From Leptobacterium sp964389205 (GTDB lineage: Bacteria; Bacteroidota; Bacteroidia; Flavobacteriales; Flavobacteriaceae): a DNA stretch of 64,000 nucleotides. Below are positions 9,231 to 18,532 of the stretch, piece after piece; the first letter of the stretch is position 1, and the number at the start of each line of letters is the position of its first letter. The stretch is from assembly GCA_964389205.1 (NCBI GenBank), contig CAYMDH010000013.1, positions 17,099 through 81,098 of the forward strand, read 5' to 3'. Both the position numbers and the translations under genes were made by a program. The notes beneath the pieces are model-generated. The model had not been told where the DNA came from. It was given only the letters and a program-made list of their open reading frames with translations, and ran no database searches.

Positions 9231-9689
9231 ATGCAGAAAAATATTAACATCCAGAATAAAAAAGCTCGTTTCGAATACGAAATTTTAGATAAGTATACTG
9301 CCGGTATTGTGCTTACTGGTACAGAAATAAAATCTATTCGTTTAAGCAAAGCATCTATAGCCGAAAGCTTTTGTGAATTCAATGAAAATGGAGAACTTTT
9401 TGTTATCAATATGTTTATTGAAGAATACTTATATGGAGGTCATTACAATCATAAACCTAAGAGTGAACGCAAATTATTGCTCAATAAAAAAGAATTAAAA
9501 AAGCTTCATAAGGAAGTGAAAAATTCTGGTATGACCATTGTTCCTCTGCGTTTGTTTATTAATGATAATGGATTTGCCAAAATGATTATTGCTCTAGGAA
9601 AAGGAAAAAAATTATATGACAAGAGAGAAACTATAAAAGATCGTGATAATAAACGTAATCTTGATCGGATCAAAAAAGAATTTCGATAA
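9231..9689 (+). CDS. smpB: SsrA-binding protein SmpB
   Basis: SmpB binds tmRNA and delivers it to stalled ribosomes for trans-translation. The 152-residue sequence has the family core: KKARFEYEILDKYTAGIVLTG near the N-terminus, TEIKSIRLSKASIAESF, LFVINMFIEEY, then KRKLLLNKKEL-like and VPLRLFINDNGFAKMIIALGKGKKLYDKRE. It ends in the basic tail (RKEFR-like, IKKEFR) needed for ribosome docking. Length is normal. It is monocistronic, with a TACCTTTG promoter box just before the ATG. The tmRNA gene itself is not in the window. Confidence 0.97.
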   Translation: MQKNINIQNKKARFEYEILDKYTAGIVLTGTEIKSIRLSKASIAESFCEFNENGELFVINMFIEEYLYGGHYNHKPKSERKLLLNKKELKKLHKEVKNSGMTIVPLRLFINDNGFAKMIIALGKGKKLYDKRETIKDRDNKRNLDRIKKEFR

Positions 9690-9805
9690 AAACAAAGATT
9701 TAGTTACTTCATTAAATTTTAATTGAAAAATTTAAACCCTTTAGGCAACCTTTTTGATAAAAAACGCATCTTATCTACGAATAGCAAAATTAACGTAACA
9801 TCTAA

Positions 9806-12274
9806 ATGAAAATTAAAATACTCTTAGCCCTAGCTTTTTGCTTTTTTATTCACACACAATTATTTTCTCAAATTAAAGGAGTAGTAACAGATAAGGACAA
9901 TAATAAATTACCTTATGTCAATATATTTATTAAAGGCACTTATACAGGCACAACTACTAATGAACTAGGAGTATATCAATTGGATATTAACAAAAAAGGC
10001 ACCTACACTATTGTTTTTCAATACTTAGGATTTAAAACTTCTAATAAAGAAATTACCATCAATAAATTTCCTTATAACTTAGATGTTACATTAATAGAAG
10101 AATCTGTTTCGTTAGCAGAAGTTGTTGTTAATGCCGAAGAAAATCCAGCAAATGAAATCATTAGAAAAACCATTGAGAATCGTCAAATAAATCTAGATAA
10201 AATAAACGAATTCACAAGTGATTTCTACTCTAGAGGTATCTATAGATTAAAAGATGCTCCTGATAGAATTTTAGGGCAAGATCTTGGTGACTTTGGTGGA
10301 GGTCTAGATTCTACCAGAAGTGGGGTTATTTATTTATCTGAAACCAGGTCTGAACTCACCTACAAAAAACCCAATTCTTTTAAAGAAAAAATTATTGCAT
10401 CCAAAGTAAGTGGTAGCGACAATGGGTTTAGCTTTAATAGTGCTTCTGAAGTAAATTTTAGTTTTTACCAAAATACAATAGACTTTAATACTACAAATTT
10501 AGTATCTCCAATTGCAGATTATGCTTTTAATTATTACAGGTATAAACTAGAAGGAACATTCTATGATGACAGGAAAAATTTAATTAATAAAGTAAAAGTA
10601 ACTCCAAAGCGTCCTAAAGATAGAGTTGGTGAAGGGTATTTATATATTGTAGAAGATGATTGGTCATTATACGCTGTAGAATTTAAATTAACAGGAGAGC
10701 AAGCGCAAACTCCAGTTATAGAAACTATTAATTTTAAACAAAATTATTCCTTCTCAGATAACGATAAAATATGGGTATTACGATCGCAGGTATTTGATGT
10801 TAGTTTTGGTATTTTTGGAATTAAAGGAGATGGTCGTTTCACCGCAGTATATAGCAATTATAATTTTCAACCTGCATTTGATAAATCTACCTTTAGTAGA
10901 GAAGTCGTTTCCTTTGAAAAAGACGCCAATAAAAAAGACGATTCCTTTTGGGATAAAATTCGCCCAGTACCTTTAACGAATGAAGAAGCTACAGATTATG
11001 TAAAAAAAGATAGCATACAAGTGATTCGAAAATCTAAACCATATTTAGATTCTTTAGATCAAAAAAACAATAAATTTAAAGTAGGGAACTTCTTTTTTGG
11101 ATATACTTTTAAAAACTCCTATAAAGATTGGCAATTAAGTTTAAATTCTCCACTGTTTGCTACGCAATACAATAGTGTTCAAGGATGGCATTCTACTATT
11201 GGGTTACGTTATTTTAAAAATTATGAAGAGAAAGGGCAATGGTTGCGTATCAACAGTAATTTTAATTACGGCTTTTCAGATGATAGATTACGAGCCAATG
11301 GTTCTATAAGTTATAAGTTTAATAATTTCTCCAGACCTATTTTAACGCTCTCTGGCGGAATTGAAGCTACGCAATTTAATGAAGCTGATCCTATATCACC
11401 ACTTATTAATACAGTGAGTTCTTTAGTTTTTGAAAATAATTTTATAAAGTTGTTTGATAAAACATTTATTAGGTTGGATTATACTGAAGAGATTTTTAAT
11501 GGAGTTCGCCTTTTTAGTTCAATATCATATGAACGTAGAAATGCTTTATTCAATACAGAGTTTGAAGATGAATTCACTTCAAATAATCCTTTGTTGCCTA
11601 ATGATTTTAATACTCCTCCATTTGATAGTCATAATATCGTAAAGTTTATCGCTACCGGGAGAATTCGATTCAAACAAGATTATCTAAGCTATCCTGATGC
11701 AAAATATACACTTAGAAATAATCAGTTTCCAACGCTTTTTATAACTTATGAAGGTGGTTTTGCTGCCAGTGATGAAGCATTGAGTTTTTCACAAATAAGA
11801 GTGCGTTTAACTCAAAATATTGACTTAGCAAATAAAGGGCAACTAGGCTATAATTTTCGTGCTGGTACTTTCTTAGACAGTGATGAATTAACATTTGTAG
11901 ATTTCCAACATTTTAATGGTAATGAGACTAGAATTGGAACTGCAAACAATTATTTAAATAGTTTTAATCTATTGCCTTATTATGAATTGAGTACCAACGA
12001 CTCTTATTTTGAAGGACATCTAGAGCATAATTTCAAAGGATACATTTTAGGGAAAATACCAGGGATTAATAAACTAAACTATAATTTAGTCGCCGGGACT
12101 AATTTATTAGCTACCAATGAAAATAAGCCGTATTCAGAATTTTATATAGGTATTGACAATCTTGGGTGGGGTAAATTTCGTTTTCTAAGACTCGATTATG
12201 TACGTTCTTACCAAGGTGGTTTTAGAGAAGACGGTCTTATATTTGGGCTGAAGTTTTTAAGAATCTTTCAATAA
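9806..12274 (+). CDS. DUF5686 / carboxypeptidase-like regulatory domain outer-membrane protein
   Basis: This 822-residue protein has a signal peptide (about 1-22, ending LFSQ), then a CarboxypepD_reg-like beta-sandwich at about 23-105 (IKGVVTDKDNNKLPYVNIFI, ... YQLDINKKGTY, ... VTLIEESVSL). A long DUF5686 region rich in alternating aromatic/polar beta-strands follows, typical of a Bacteroidota outer-membrane beta-barrel. This architecture resembles TonB-dependent receptors, but no plug domain is visible. Its molecular function is unknown. It lies between smpB and the convergent pcm, with no sign of an operon and no clear promoter box. Confidence 0.85.
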   Translation: MKIKILLALAFCFFIHTQLFSQIKGVVTDKDNNKLPYVNIFIKGTYTGTTTNELGVYQLDINKKGTYTIVFQYLGFKTSNKEITINKFPYNLDVTLIEESVSLAEVVVNAEENPANEIIRKTIENRQINLDKINEFTSDFYSRGIYRLKDAPDRILGQDLGDFGGGLDSTRSGVIYLSETRSELTYKKPNSFKEKIIASKVSGSDNGFSFNSASEVNFSFYQNTIDFNTTNLVSPIADYAFNYYRYKLEGTFYDDRKNLINKVKVTPKRPKDRVGEGYLYIVEDDWSLYAVEFKLTGEQAQTPVIETINFKQNYSFSDNDKIWVLRSQVFDVSFGIFGIKGDGRFTAVYSNYNFQPAFDKSTFSREVVSFEKDANKKDDSFWDKIRPVPLTNEEATDYVKKDSIQVIRKSKPYLDSLDQKNNKFKVGNFFFGYTFKNSYKDWQLSLNSPLFATQYNSVQGWHSTIGLRYFKNYEEKGQWLRINSNFNYGFSDDRLRANGSISYKFNNFSRPILTLSGGIEATQFNEADPISPLINTVSSLVFENNFIKLFDKTFIRLDYTEEIFNGVRLFSSISYERRNALFNTEFEDEFTSNNPLLPNDFNTPPFDSHNIVKFIATGRIRFKQDYLSYPDAKYTLRNNQFPTLFITYEGGFAASDEALSFSQIRVRLTQNIDLANKGQLGYNFRAGTFLDSDELTFVDFQHFNGNETRIGTANNYLNSFNLLPYYELSTNDSYFEGHLEHNFKGYILGKIPGINKLNYNLVAGTNLLATNENKPYSEFYIGIDNLGWGKFRFLRLDYVRSYQGGFREDGLIFGLKFLRIFQ

Positions 12275-12343
12275 GGAGTCAGGAAAATTATAATTGATAT
12301 ATTTAATTTTGGTTCTTTCATCTTAATTTTTTTATTCAAAATA

Positions 12344-12985
12344 CTAATTCTTATCTTCTAATAAAGGAACAAAACGAAAAGAACCCAATTCTTGTTTTTC
12401 AAATTCTTTTTCAGATTTACGAGTATATAAGGTCATTACTTGTTCTGCATCGCCAATTGGAATTATCATCTTCCCTCCTATTTTTAATTGTGAGAATAAA
12501 GGTTTAGGGACAAAAGGAGCCCCAGCGGTTACAATAATTCCGTCAAAAGGAGCTTCTTGGGGCAATCCTTTATACCCATCTCCAAAAATTAATTTCTTTG
12601 GGAGGTATCCAATTTTAGGAAGAAATAAATTAGTACGTTTAAAAAGTTCTTTTTGACGTTCTATAGAATATACTTTAGCGCCTAATTCTAATAACATTGC
12701 AGTTTGGTAACCACTTCCTGTTCCTATTTCTAGAATTTTATCATTTTTTTGAATTGTTAATAATTCTGTTTGAAAAGCTACTGTGTAAGGCTGTGATATT
12801 GTTTGATTAGCTGCTATTGGAAATGCTTTATCTTTATAGGCATGGTCTTCAAAACTACTATCCATAAATAAATGTCTCGGAATTTTACGAATTGCATTGA
12901 GCACTCTTTCATCTTTAATTCCTTTAGAACTTATTATTTCAGCGAGTTGATTTCTCATTCCCTGATGCTTAAATGTATCCTTCAC
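12344..12985 (-). CDS. pcm: protein-L-isoaspartate(D-aspartate) O-methyltransferase
   Basis: The enzyme uses S-adenosylmethionine to methylate isoaspartyl residues and start their repair. The 213-residue protein has the Pcm N-terminal region (VLNAIRKIPRHLFMDSSF), the substrate-binding segment AFPIAANQTISQPYTVA (about 53-69), and the SAM-binding loop ILEIGTGSGYQTAML (about 85-99). It also has DGIIVTAGAPFVPKPL and GGKMIIPIGD near the end. Length and motif order match the family. It is a single gene, convergent with the DUF5686 gene, with only 69 nt between them and no clear terminator. Confidence 0.95.
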   Translation of the reverse strand: MKDTFKHQGMRNQLAEIISSKGIKDERVLNAIRKIPRHLFMDSSFEDHAYKDKAFPIAANQTISQPYTVAFQTELLTIQKNDKILEIGTGSGYQTAMLLELGAKVYSIERQKELFKRTNLFLPKIGYLPKKLIFGDGYKGLPQEAPFDGIIVTAGAPFVPKPLFSQLKIGGKMIIPIGDAEQVMTLYTRKSEKEFEKQELGSFRFVPLLEDKN

Positions 12986-13100
12986 TCTAGTTAGTTTTGG
13001 AAGCTAAAAATACATATTCTTGCGCATATTAAGATTGAGAATCTTAAAAAAAAGCTAGATGATTATCATTGTTTTTTATGGAAGAATGACTCAATAATCT

Positions 13101-13108
13101 TATTTTTG
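13101..13108 (+). promoter_or_regulatory. -7 promoter box (TATTTTTG) for the Gfo/Idh oxidoreductase gene
   Basis: TATTTTTG matches TAnnTTTG and ends 18 nt before the ATG at 13127. It overlaps an in-frame upstream TTG (13106), which therefore cannot be the start of a transcript made from this box. No -33 TTG is seen at 17-23 nt. Confidence 0.5.
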
Positions 13109-13126
13109 CTCAAAACAAATAAGCTT

Positions 13127-14086
13127 ATGCTAAAAGCTGGTGTACTAGGTGCTGGTCATCTTGGTAAAATTCATTTAAGACTCATACAACAATCTGAAAA
13201 ATACGAACTCGTTGGATTCTATGATCCTGACGAAACAAATGCAAAAAAAGTGGCTGAAGAGTTTGGATATACTTATTTTTCATCAATGCAAGATCTAATA
13301 GCAGCTGTTGATGTAGTAGATATAGTAACACCTACACTTTCTCATTATGATTGTGCTGCTGAAGCAATTCAAAAAGGAAAGCACATTTTTATAGAAAAAC
13401 CAATTGCAAATACTGTTGAAGAGGCTGAAAAGCTATTAAAACTGGCAAATGATTACAGTATAAAGGGTCAAATTGGGCATGTAGAAAGATTCAATCCTGC
13501 ATTTATAGCTGTAAAAGATAAAATAAACAATCCAATGTTTATTGAAACGCATAGACTTGCAGAATTCAATCCTAGAGGAACAGACGTTCCTGTTGTTTTA
13601 GATTTGATGATTCATGATATAGACATTATTCTAAGCGTTGTTCCATCTAAAGTTAAAAATATAAATGCTAGCGGAGTTTCAGTAATTAGTAATTCTCCAG
13701 ACATTGCCAATGCTCGAATAGAATTTGAAAATGGATGTGTTGCAAATCTTACTGCTAGCAGAATATCACTTAAAAATATGCGTAAATCTAGATTTTTTCA
13801 AAAAGATGCTTACATCTCTGTAGATTTTTTAGAAAAGAAAGTAGAGGTTGTAAAAATGAAAGATGTTCCAGAAACTCCTGATGAATTTGCAATGATATTG
13901 CAAAATGCTGAAGGAGAGAAAAAACAAATTTATTTTGAAAATCCTAAAATAGATACAAATAATGCTATTCTTGATGAATTAGAAACATTTGCATCTGCTA
14001 TTAAAAATAACGAAACGCCTATAGTCACTTTAAGTGATGGTACCGAGGCTCTTCGAGTAGCTACGCAAATAATAGCATCTTTTTAA
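13127..14086 (+). CDS. Gfo/Idh/MocA family NAD(P)-dependent oxidoreductase
   Basis: This 319-residue protein has the family's two-domain layout. The N-terminal Rossmann fold has the dinucleotide loop GVLGAGHLGKIH (about 5-16) and the strand YELVGFYDPD. The conserved catalytic-region motif FIEKPIANT follows (about 91-99), then a C-terminal alpha/beta domain containing GHVERFNPAF and LMIHDIDIIL. It reduces or oxidises an unidentified sugar- or cyclitol-like substrate. The ATG at 13127 is preferred over an upstream TTG that lies in the promoter box. It begins a plus-strand run with a 3-hydroxyacyl-CoA dehydrogenase, DUF1015, YggS and exonuclease genes. Confidence 0.88.
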   Translation: MLKAGVLGAGHLGKIHLRLIQQSEKYELVGFYDPDETNAKKVAEEFGYTYFSSMQDLIAAVDVVDIVTPTLSHYDCAAEAIQKGKHIFIEKPIANTVEEAEKLLKLANDYSIKGQIGHVERFNPAFIAVKDKINNPMFIETHRLAEFNPRGTDVPVVLDLMIHDIDIILSVVPSKVKNINASGVSVISNSPDIANARIEFENGCVANLTASRISLKNMRKSRFFQKDAYISVDFLEKKVEVVKMKDVPETPDEFAMILQNAEGEKKQIYFENPKIDTNNAILDELETFASAIKNNETPIVTLSDGTEALRVATQIIASF

Positions 14087-14139
14087 ATTAGAACTTAAAA
14101 TAATTCAACTCATTTACGAGAAATAAAAAAAATAGAAAA

Positions 14140-15027
14140 ATGAAAAATATTGCAGTTATTGGAGCGGGAACTATGGGGAACGGTATTGCTCACACATTTG
14201 CACAATCTGGATTTAAAGTACAATTAATAGATATTTCTGCTAGCTCTATAGATAGAGGAATGGCCACCATTACTAAAAATTTAGATCGTATGGTGGCAAA
14301 AGAAAAAATATCTCCTGCAGATAAAGAAGAAACACTTGCAAATATCACCACATATACAAGTCTTAAAGAAGGGGTTGAATATGCAAGTTTAGTTGTAGAA
14401 GCTGCTACTGAAAATGTAGACCTAAAATTAAATATTTTCAGAGAGTTAAATGGGTTATGCCCTGAAGATACTATCTTGGCTACCAATACATCATCAATAT
14501 CAATAACACAAATAGCTGCAGTTACAGATAGACCAGAAATGGTTATAGGGATGCATTTCATGAATCCTGTACCCATCATGAAGCTAGTAGAAATTATTAG
14601 AGGCTACAATACATCAGATGAAGTTACCACTATTATTATGAACCTCTCCAAAAAATTGAATAAGGTACCTGTAGAAGTAAATGATTATCCTGGATTTGTG
14701 GCCAATCGAATTTTAATGCCAATGATTAACGAAGCAATTGAAACTTTATACAACGGAGTTGCTGGGGTTTATGAGATAGATACGGTAATGAAATTAGGAA
14801 TGGCTCATCCTATGGGGCCTCTACAATTGGCAGATTTTATAGGGCTTGATGTTTGTTTATCTATATTAAATGTTATGTATAATGGATTTAAAAACCCTAA
14901 ATACGCACCTTGTCCATTGCTTGTAAATATGGTAACTGCTGGGAAATTAGGTGTAAAATCTGGAGAAGGTTTTTACGATTATTCTGAAAGTAGAAAGGCA
15001 GAAAAAATAGCAAAACAATTTTCTTAA
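14140..15027 (+). CDS. 3-hydroxybutyryl-CoA / 3-hydroxyacyl-CoA dehydrogenase
   Basis: This 295-residue enzyme oxidises L-3-hydroxyacyl-CoA with NAD(P). The N-terminal Rossmann loop is IGAGTMGNGIAHTFAQ (about 6-21). The signature region contains NTSSISITQIA and MHFMNPVPIMKLVEIIRG, with the active-site His in the H-F-M-N-P segment. The C-terminal dimerisation domain has DYPGFVANRILMPMINEA and GMAHPMGPLQLADFIGLDV. The length is that of a stand-alone Hbd/PaaH-type enzyme, with no enoyl-CoA hydratase domain. It follows the Gfo/Idh gene by 53 nt and probably shares its transcript. The physiological chain length is not evident. Confidence 0.93.
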   Translation: MKNIAVIGAGTMGNGIAHTFAQSGFKVQLIDISASSIDRGMATITKNLDRMVAKEKISPADKEETLANITTYTSLKEGVEYASLVVEAATENVDLKLNIFRELNGLCPEDTILATNTSSISITQIAAVTDRPEMVIGMHFMNPVPIMKLVEIIRGYNTSDEVTTIIMNLSKKLNKVPVEVNDYPGFVANRILMPMINEAIETLYNGVAGVYEIDTVMKLGMAHPMGPLQLADFIGLDVCLSILNVMYNGFKNPKYAPCPLLVNMVTAGKLGVKSGEGFYDYSESRKAEKIAKQFS

Positions 15028-15053
15028 CAGTATTTTTATAATCGTTCTTATTA

Positions 15054-16289
15054 ATGGCAATAATACATCCTTTTAAAGCAGTACGACCTACTAAAGATAA
15101 AGCTGGTTTAGTAGCTTCTCGTTCTTATGAAGATTATGCCAAAAAAGAACGAAATGCTCAATTAAAATTCAATCCTTTTTCTTTTTTGCATATTATAAAT
15201 CCAGGGTATAAATTTCATAAAAATATTTCTGGACCAAAGCGTTTTTCATTAGTACATAATAGGTATCATGAATTTAAAGAAGATGGTGTTTTCATTCAAG
15301 ATGAGCGTCCATCTTTTTATATTTATAAAACGAAAACTCGCAATCATAGCTTTTGTGGCATTTTAGCTGGAGCCAGTACGCAAGAATACAATGACAATAA
15401 AATAAAGAAACACGAAAATACGCTTCAAAATAGAGAGAAGTTATTTAAAGATTACTTAAAAACTGTAGGCTTTAATGCAGAGCCTGTGCTTTTAACATAC
15501 CCAAATAATACTACTATAACTAAGATTTTAGAGAGTATTGTAAATGCTCCTCCTGAATATCAATTTACTTCAACAGATAGGATTTTGCATGAATTATGGA
15601 AAGTAAATGACGAAAAGTTAATCACTGCAATACAAAAAGAGTTTGCCAGCATAAATTCGTTGTATATCGCAGATGGTCATCATAGATCTGCATCTTCCCT
15701 ACTATTAGCGGAAGAGCTTACATCTGAAAATGAAAATCATACAGGAGATGAGTCTTATAATTTTTTTATGAGCTATTTAATTCCTGAATCTCAATTAAAG
15801 ATTTCAGAATTTAATAGAATGGTCAAAGATTTAAATGGTTTATCTAAGGAAGAGTTTTTAATTCAATTAGATGAATGGTATCGTATAGAAAACAGAGGAA
15901 CGGAGTTATACAAGCCTTCTAAAAAACATCATTTCAGTATGTATCTAGATGGTGAATTCTATTCTTTATATTTAAGGAAATCTCTCTATAAAGCTTCGGA
16001 TGCACTTAGCACATTAGACACTCAAATTTTATATGAAACTGTGCTTAACCCTATTCTAGGGATTAAAGACCTAAGAAACGATAAAAGAATAGAATATGGC
16101 TACGGCAAACACAATGTCATTAAAATGAAAGATTATATTGACAAAGAAAAGTTTGCTGTAGGTTTTGGGTTGGTCCCTATTAATGTCAATGAAATGAAAG
16201 ACATCGCAGATGAAGGTTTAAAAATGCCTCCAAAAAGTACTTATATTGAACCAAAATTAAGAAGTGGCTTAATCGTTTATGAATTCTAA
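15054..16289 (+). CDS. DUF1015 family protein
   Basis: This 411-residue protein begins with the DUF1015 signature MAIIHPFKAVRPTKDKAG. It contains the highly conserved SLYIADGHHRSASSLLLAEE (about 200-220), FNRMVKDLNG and the C-terminal VGFGLVPINVNEMKDIAD with KMPPKSTYIEPKLRSGL. The conserved D-G-H-H-R segment looks like a metal or phosphate site, but no biochemical role is established that I can name. It sits 26 nt after the 3-hydroxyacyl-CoA dehydrogenase gene and before yggS. Cytoplasmic, because no signal peptide is visible. Confidence 0.9.
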   Translation: MAIIHPFKAVRPTKDKAGLVASRSYEDYAKKERNAQLKFNPFSFLHIINPGYKFHKNISGPKRFSLVHNRYHEFKEDGVFIQDERPSFYIYKTKTRNHSFCGILAGASTQEYNDNKIKKHENTLQNREKLFKDYLKTVGFNAEPVLLTYPNNTTITKILESIVNAPPEYQFTSTDRILHELWKVNDEKLITAIQKEFASINSLYIADGHHRSASSLLLAEELTSENENHTGDESYNFFMSYLIPESQLKISEFNRMVKDLNGLSKEEFLIQLDEWYRIENRGTELYKPSKKHHFSMYLDGEFYSLYLRKSLYKASDALSTLDTQILYETVLNPILGIKDLRNDKRIEYGYGKHNVIKMKDYIDKEKFAVGFGLVPINVNEMKDIADEGLKMPPKSTYIEPKLRSGLIVYEF

Positions 16290-16376
16290 TTAACAAACAA
16301 AATTTTCTTTTTTTGCTTGTTTCTCTATTCAAATCTAAATACCTTTAAAATAAATCAACAATCACTTATTCTTATA

Positions 16377-17057
16377 ATGAGTATTTCTAAAAACCTGCAA
16401 AATTTAAAAGCACAACTACCTGAGAATGTAACGCTAGTTGCTGTTTCCAAAACAAAACCTCAAAGTGATATTCTTGAAGCATATGAGTCTGGACAACGTG
16501 TATTTGGAGAAAATAAAATACAGGAGATGACAGAAAAATACGAGGCACTTCCCAAAGATATTGAATGGCATATGATTGGGCATGTTCAAACAAATAAAAT
16601 AAAATACATGGCCTCTTTTGTTCATTTAATTCATGGTGTTGATAGTTTTAAACTACTCAAAGAAATAAATAAACAAGCATTAAAACACAATAGAATTATA
16701 AGGTGCTTGCTACAAATAAAAATAGCTAATGAAGCTACTAAATTTGGAATGTCTAATGACGATGTCTTAACGCTTTTTGAATCTGAAGAAATCAAACAAT
16801 TACAAAATATACAAATTGTTGGTTTTATGGGGATGGCAACTTTTACTTCTGATAAAAATCAAATAAAAAAAGAGTTTGACACTTTAAAATTCTTTTTTGA
16901 TATGGTTAAAAAAAGTAAAGATATAAACACTAATATTTCGCTGGATATTTTATCTATGGGAATGAGTGACGATTATACTATTGCAATGTCTTGCGGAAGT
17001 AATATGGTTAGAATTGGAAGTAGTATCTTTGGTAAAAGAAATTATAATAATTTATAA
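16377..17057 (+). CDS. YggS family PLP-binding protein (PLP homeostasis)
   Basis: This is a single-domain TIM-barrel protein that binds pyridoxal 5'-phosphate and helps regulate vitamin B6 and amino-acid pools without a known catalytic reaction. The PLP lysine lies in VTLVAVSKTKP (about residues 18-28 of the 226-residue form). Further family motifs are VFGENKIQEM, WHMIGHVQTNK, KFGMSNDDV, SMGMSDDYTIAM and VRIGSSIFGKR. The ATG at 16377 begins the family sequence MSISKNLQNLK; a longer in-frame extension upstream has no homology and is rejected. A near-consensus TACCTTTA box lies about 35 nt upstream. Confidence 0.93.
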   Translation: MSISKNLQNLKAQLPENVTLVAVSKTKPQSDILEAYESGQRVFGENKIQEMTEKYEALPKDIEWHMIGHVQTNKIKYMASFVHLIHGVDSFKLLKEINKQALKHNRIIRCLLQIKIANEATKFGMSNDDVLTLFESEEIKQLQNIQIVGFMGMATFTSDKNQIKKEFDTLKFFFDMVKKSKDINTNISLDILSMGMSDDYTIAMSCGSNMVRIGSSIFGKRNYNNL

Positions 17058-17072
17058 AAATATCAGTACTTA

Positions 17073-18437
17073 TTGGTGTATGCAATTTTAGATATAGAAA
17101 CTACGGGAGGCAAATATAATGAAGAGGGAATTACTGAAATTGCTATTTATAAATATGATGGGCATACTGTTGTAGATCAATTTATTAGCTTAGTCAACCC
17201 AGAGCGAGAAATTCAAGCTTTTGTCGTTAACCTTACGGGCATAAATAGTAATATGCTTCGCAATGCTCCTAAATTTTATGAAGTAGCCAAACGCATTATA
17301 GAAATTACAGAAGATTGTATTGTTGTAGCACATAATGCTCAATTTGACTACCGTATTTTACGTACAGAATTTAGACGTCTTGGATATGATTATAAGCGTC
17401 AAACTTTGTGTACTGTAGAATTGTCTAAAAAATTAATTCCTGAACAAGATTCTTATAGCTTAGGTAAATTAGTCAGGTCGTTAGGCATTCCTCTAAGTGA
17501 TAGACATAGAGCTAATGGAGATGCTATGGCTACCGTTAAACTCTTTAAGATGTTAATTTCTAAAGATGTTGAAAAAACAATTATAAAGAAAGCCATCAAA
17601 ACCGACATAAAAAATAAGATGACTCCCAAATTATTGGATATCATTGATAAACTTCCTACTTCTACAGGAGTTTATTATATGCATAAGGATAATGGGGAAA
17701 TTATATATATAGGTAAAAGTAAAAATATACAAAGACGGGTCAATCAGCATTTTACAAATAGTACTCAAAAATCAAAACGAATGCAACGAGATGTCGTTGC
17801 CGTTACCTATGAAGAAACCGGTAGCGAACTTATTGCATTATTAAAAGAAAACCAGGAAATTAAAAAAAATCAACCCTTATTAAATCGTGCTAATAAGCGC
17901 ACCATATTTAGTCTTGCACTTAAGCAATACAAAGATGACAATGGTTATCTAAATCTTATTGTGGAAAAAGCTTCTATGGTAAATGAACCTATTACCACAT
18001 TTACTAATATTCATGAAGCTAAAAATACCTTATATAAAATTGCAGATGAATTTTCTTTATGTCATAAATTATTAAAATTGTCTGATGCTAAAAAAAATTG
18101 TTTCAACTATACTATAGCAAAATGCAATGGGGCTTGTATTCAAGAAGAAAATCAAACATTGTACAATAAACGCGTATACAAAGCTATAGAAAAATATAGT
18201 TATTCAGAAAAAAACATGGTCATCATAGGCCAAGGACGAGAAGTAGATGAAAAAAGCGCTGTTCTAATAGAAAATGGTGAATTTAGAGGGGTTAGTTTTT
18301 TTAATCTCAATTATCAAATTAACAATATTGAAATTTTAAAAAATATGATTACTCCTATGCAGAATAATGCTGATGCAGCTCATATTATTCAAGCCTATTT
18401 AAGAAAGAGAAAATCTTTTAAGATCATTACTTTTTAA
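17073..18437 (+). CDS. DEDDh 3'-5' exonuclease fused to a GIY-YIG (UvrC-like) nuclease domain
   Basis: This 454-residue protein has an N-terminal DEDDh exonuclease. Exo I is LDIETTGG (D7, E9), Exo II is AHNAQFDYRIL and Exo III is HRANGDAMAT, as in the epsilon subunit of DNA polymerase III. A GIY-YIG endonuclease domain follows at about 200-280 (GVYYMHKDNGEIIYIGKSKN with R and E residues after it). A UvrC-like cysteine segment closes it (NCFNYTIAKCNGAC). The combination suggests DNA repair with both exo- and endonucleolytic activity. The start is non-ATG: TTG at 17073 or GTG at 17076 is the only choice in frame before the first motif. It follows yggS by 15 nt. A hairpin with T-run lies at the end. 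Confidence 0.88.
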   Translation: MVYAILDIETTGGKYNEEGITEIAIYKYDGHTVVDQFISLVNPEREIQAFVVNLTGINSNMLRNAPKFYEVAKRIIEITEDCIVVAHNAQFDYRILRTEFRRLGYDYKRQTLCTVELSKKLIPEQDSYSLGKLVRSLGIPLSDRHRANGDAMATVKLFKMLISKDVEKTIIKKAIKTDIKNKMTPKLLDIIDKLPTSTGVYYMHKDNGEIIYIGKSKNIQRRVNQHFTNSTQKSKRMQRDVVAVTYEETGSELIALLKENQEIKKNQPLLNRANKRTIFSLALKQYKDDNGYLNLIVEKASMVNEPITTFTNIHEAKNTLYKIADEFSLCHKLLKLSDAKKNCFNYTIAKCNGACIQEENQTLYNKRVYKAIEKYSYSEKNMVIIGQGREVDEKSAVLIENGEFRGVSFFNLNYQINNIEILKNMITPMQNNADAAHIIQAYLRKRKSFKIITF

Positions 18438-18473
18438 GTAAATCACTCTTTCTCAAATAAGTTTACTTTTTTT
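18436..18473 (+). terminator. probable terminator after the exonuclease gene
   Basis: AAGTAAA (18436-18442, overlapping the stop codon) pairs with TTTACTT (18462-18468) across a 19-nt loop and runs into a T-tract to about 18473. The stem is weak and A/T-rich, so the call is moderate. It closes the run that began at 13127. Confidence 0.5.
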
Positions 18474-18532
18474 ATAATACTTTTATTACACGTTAAAATA
18501 ATTAGTCTTAATAAAAAATCTTACTAGTTAAT

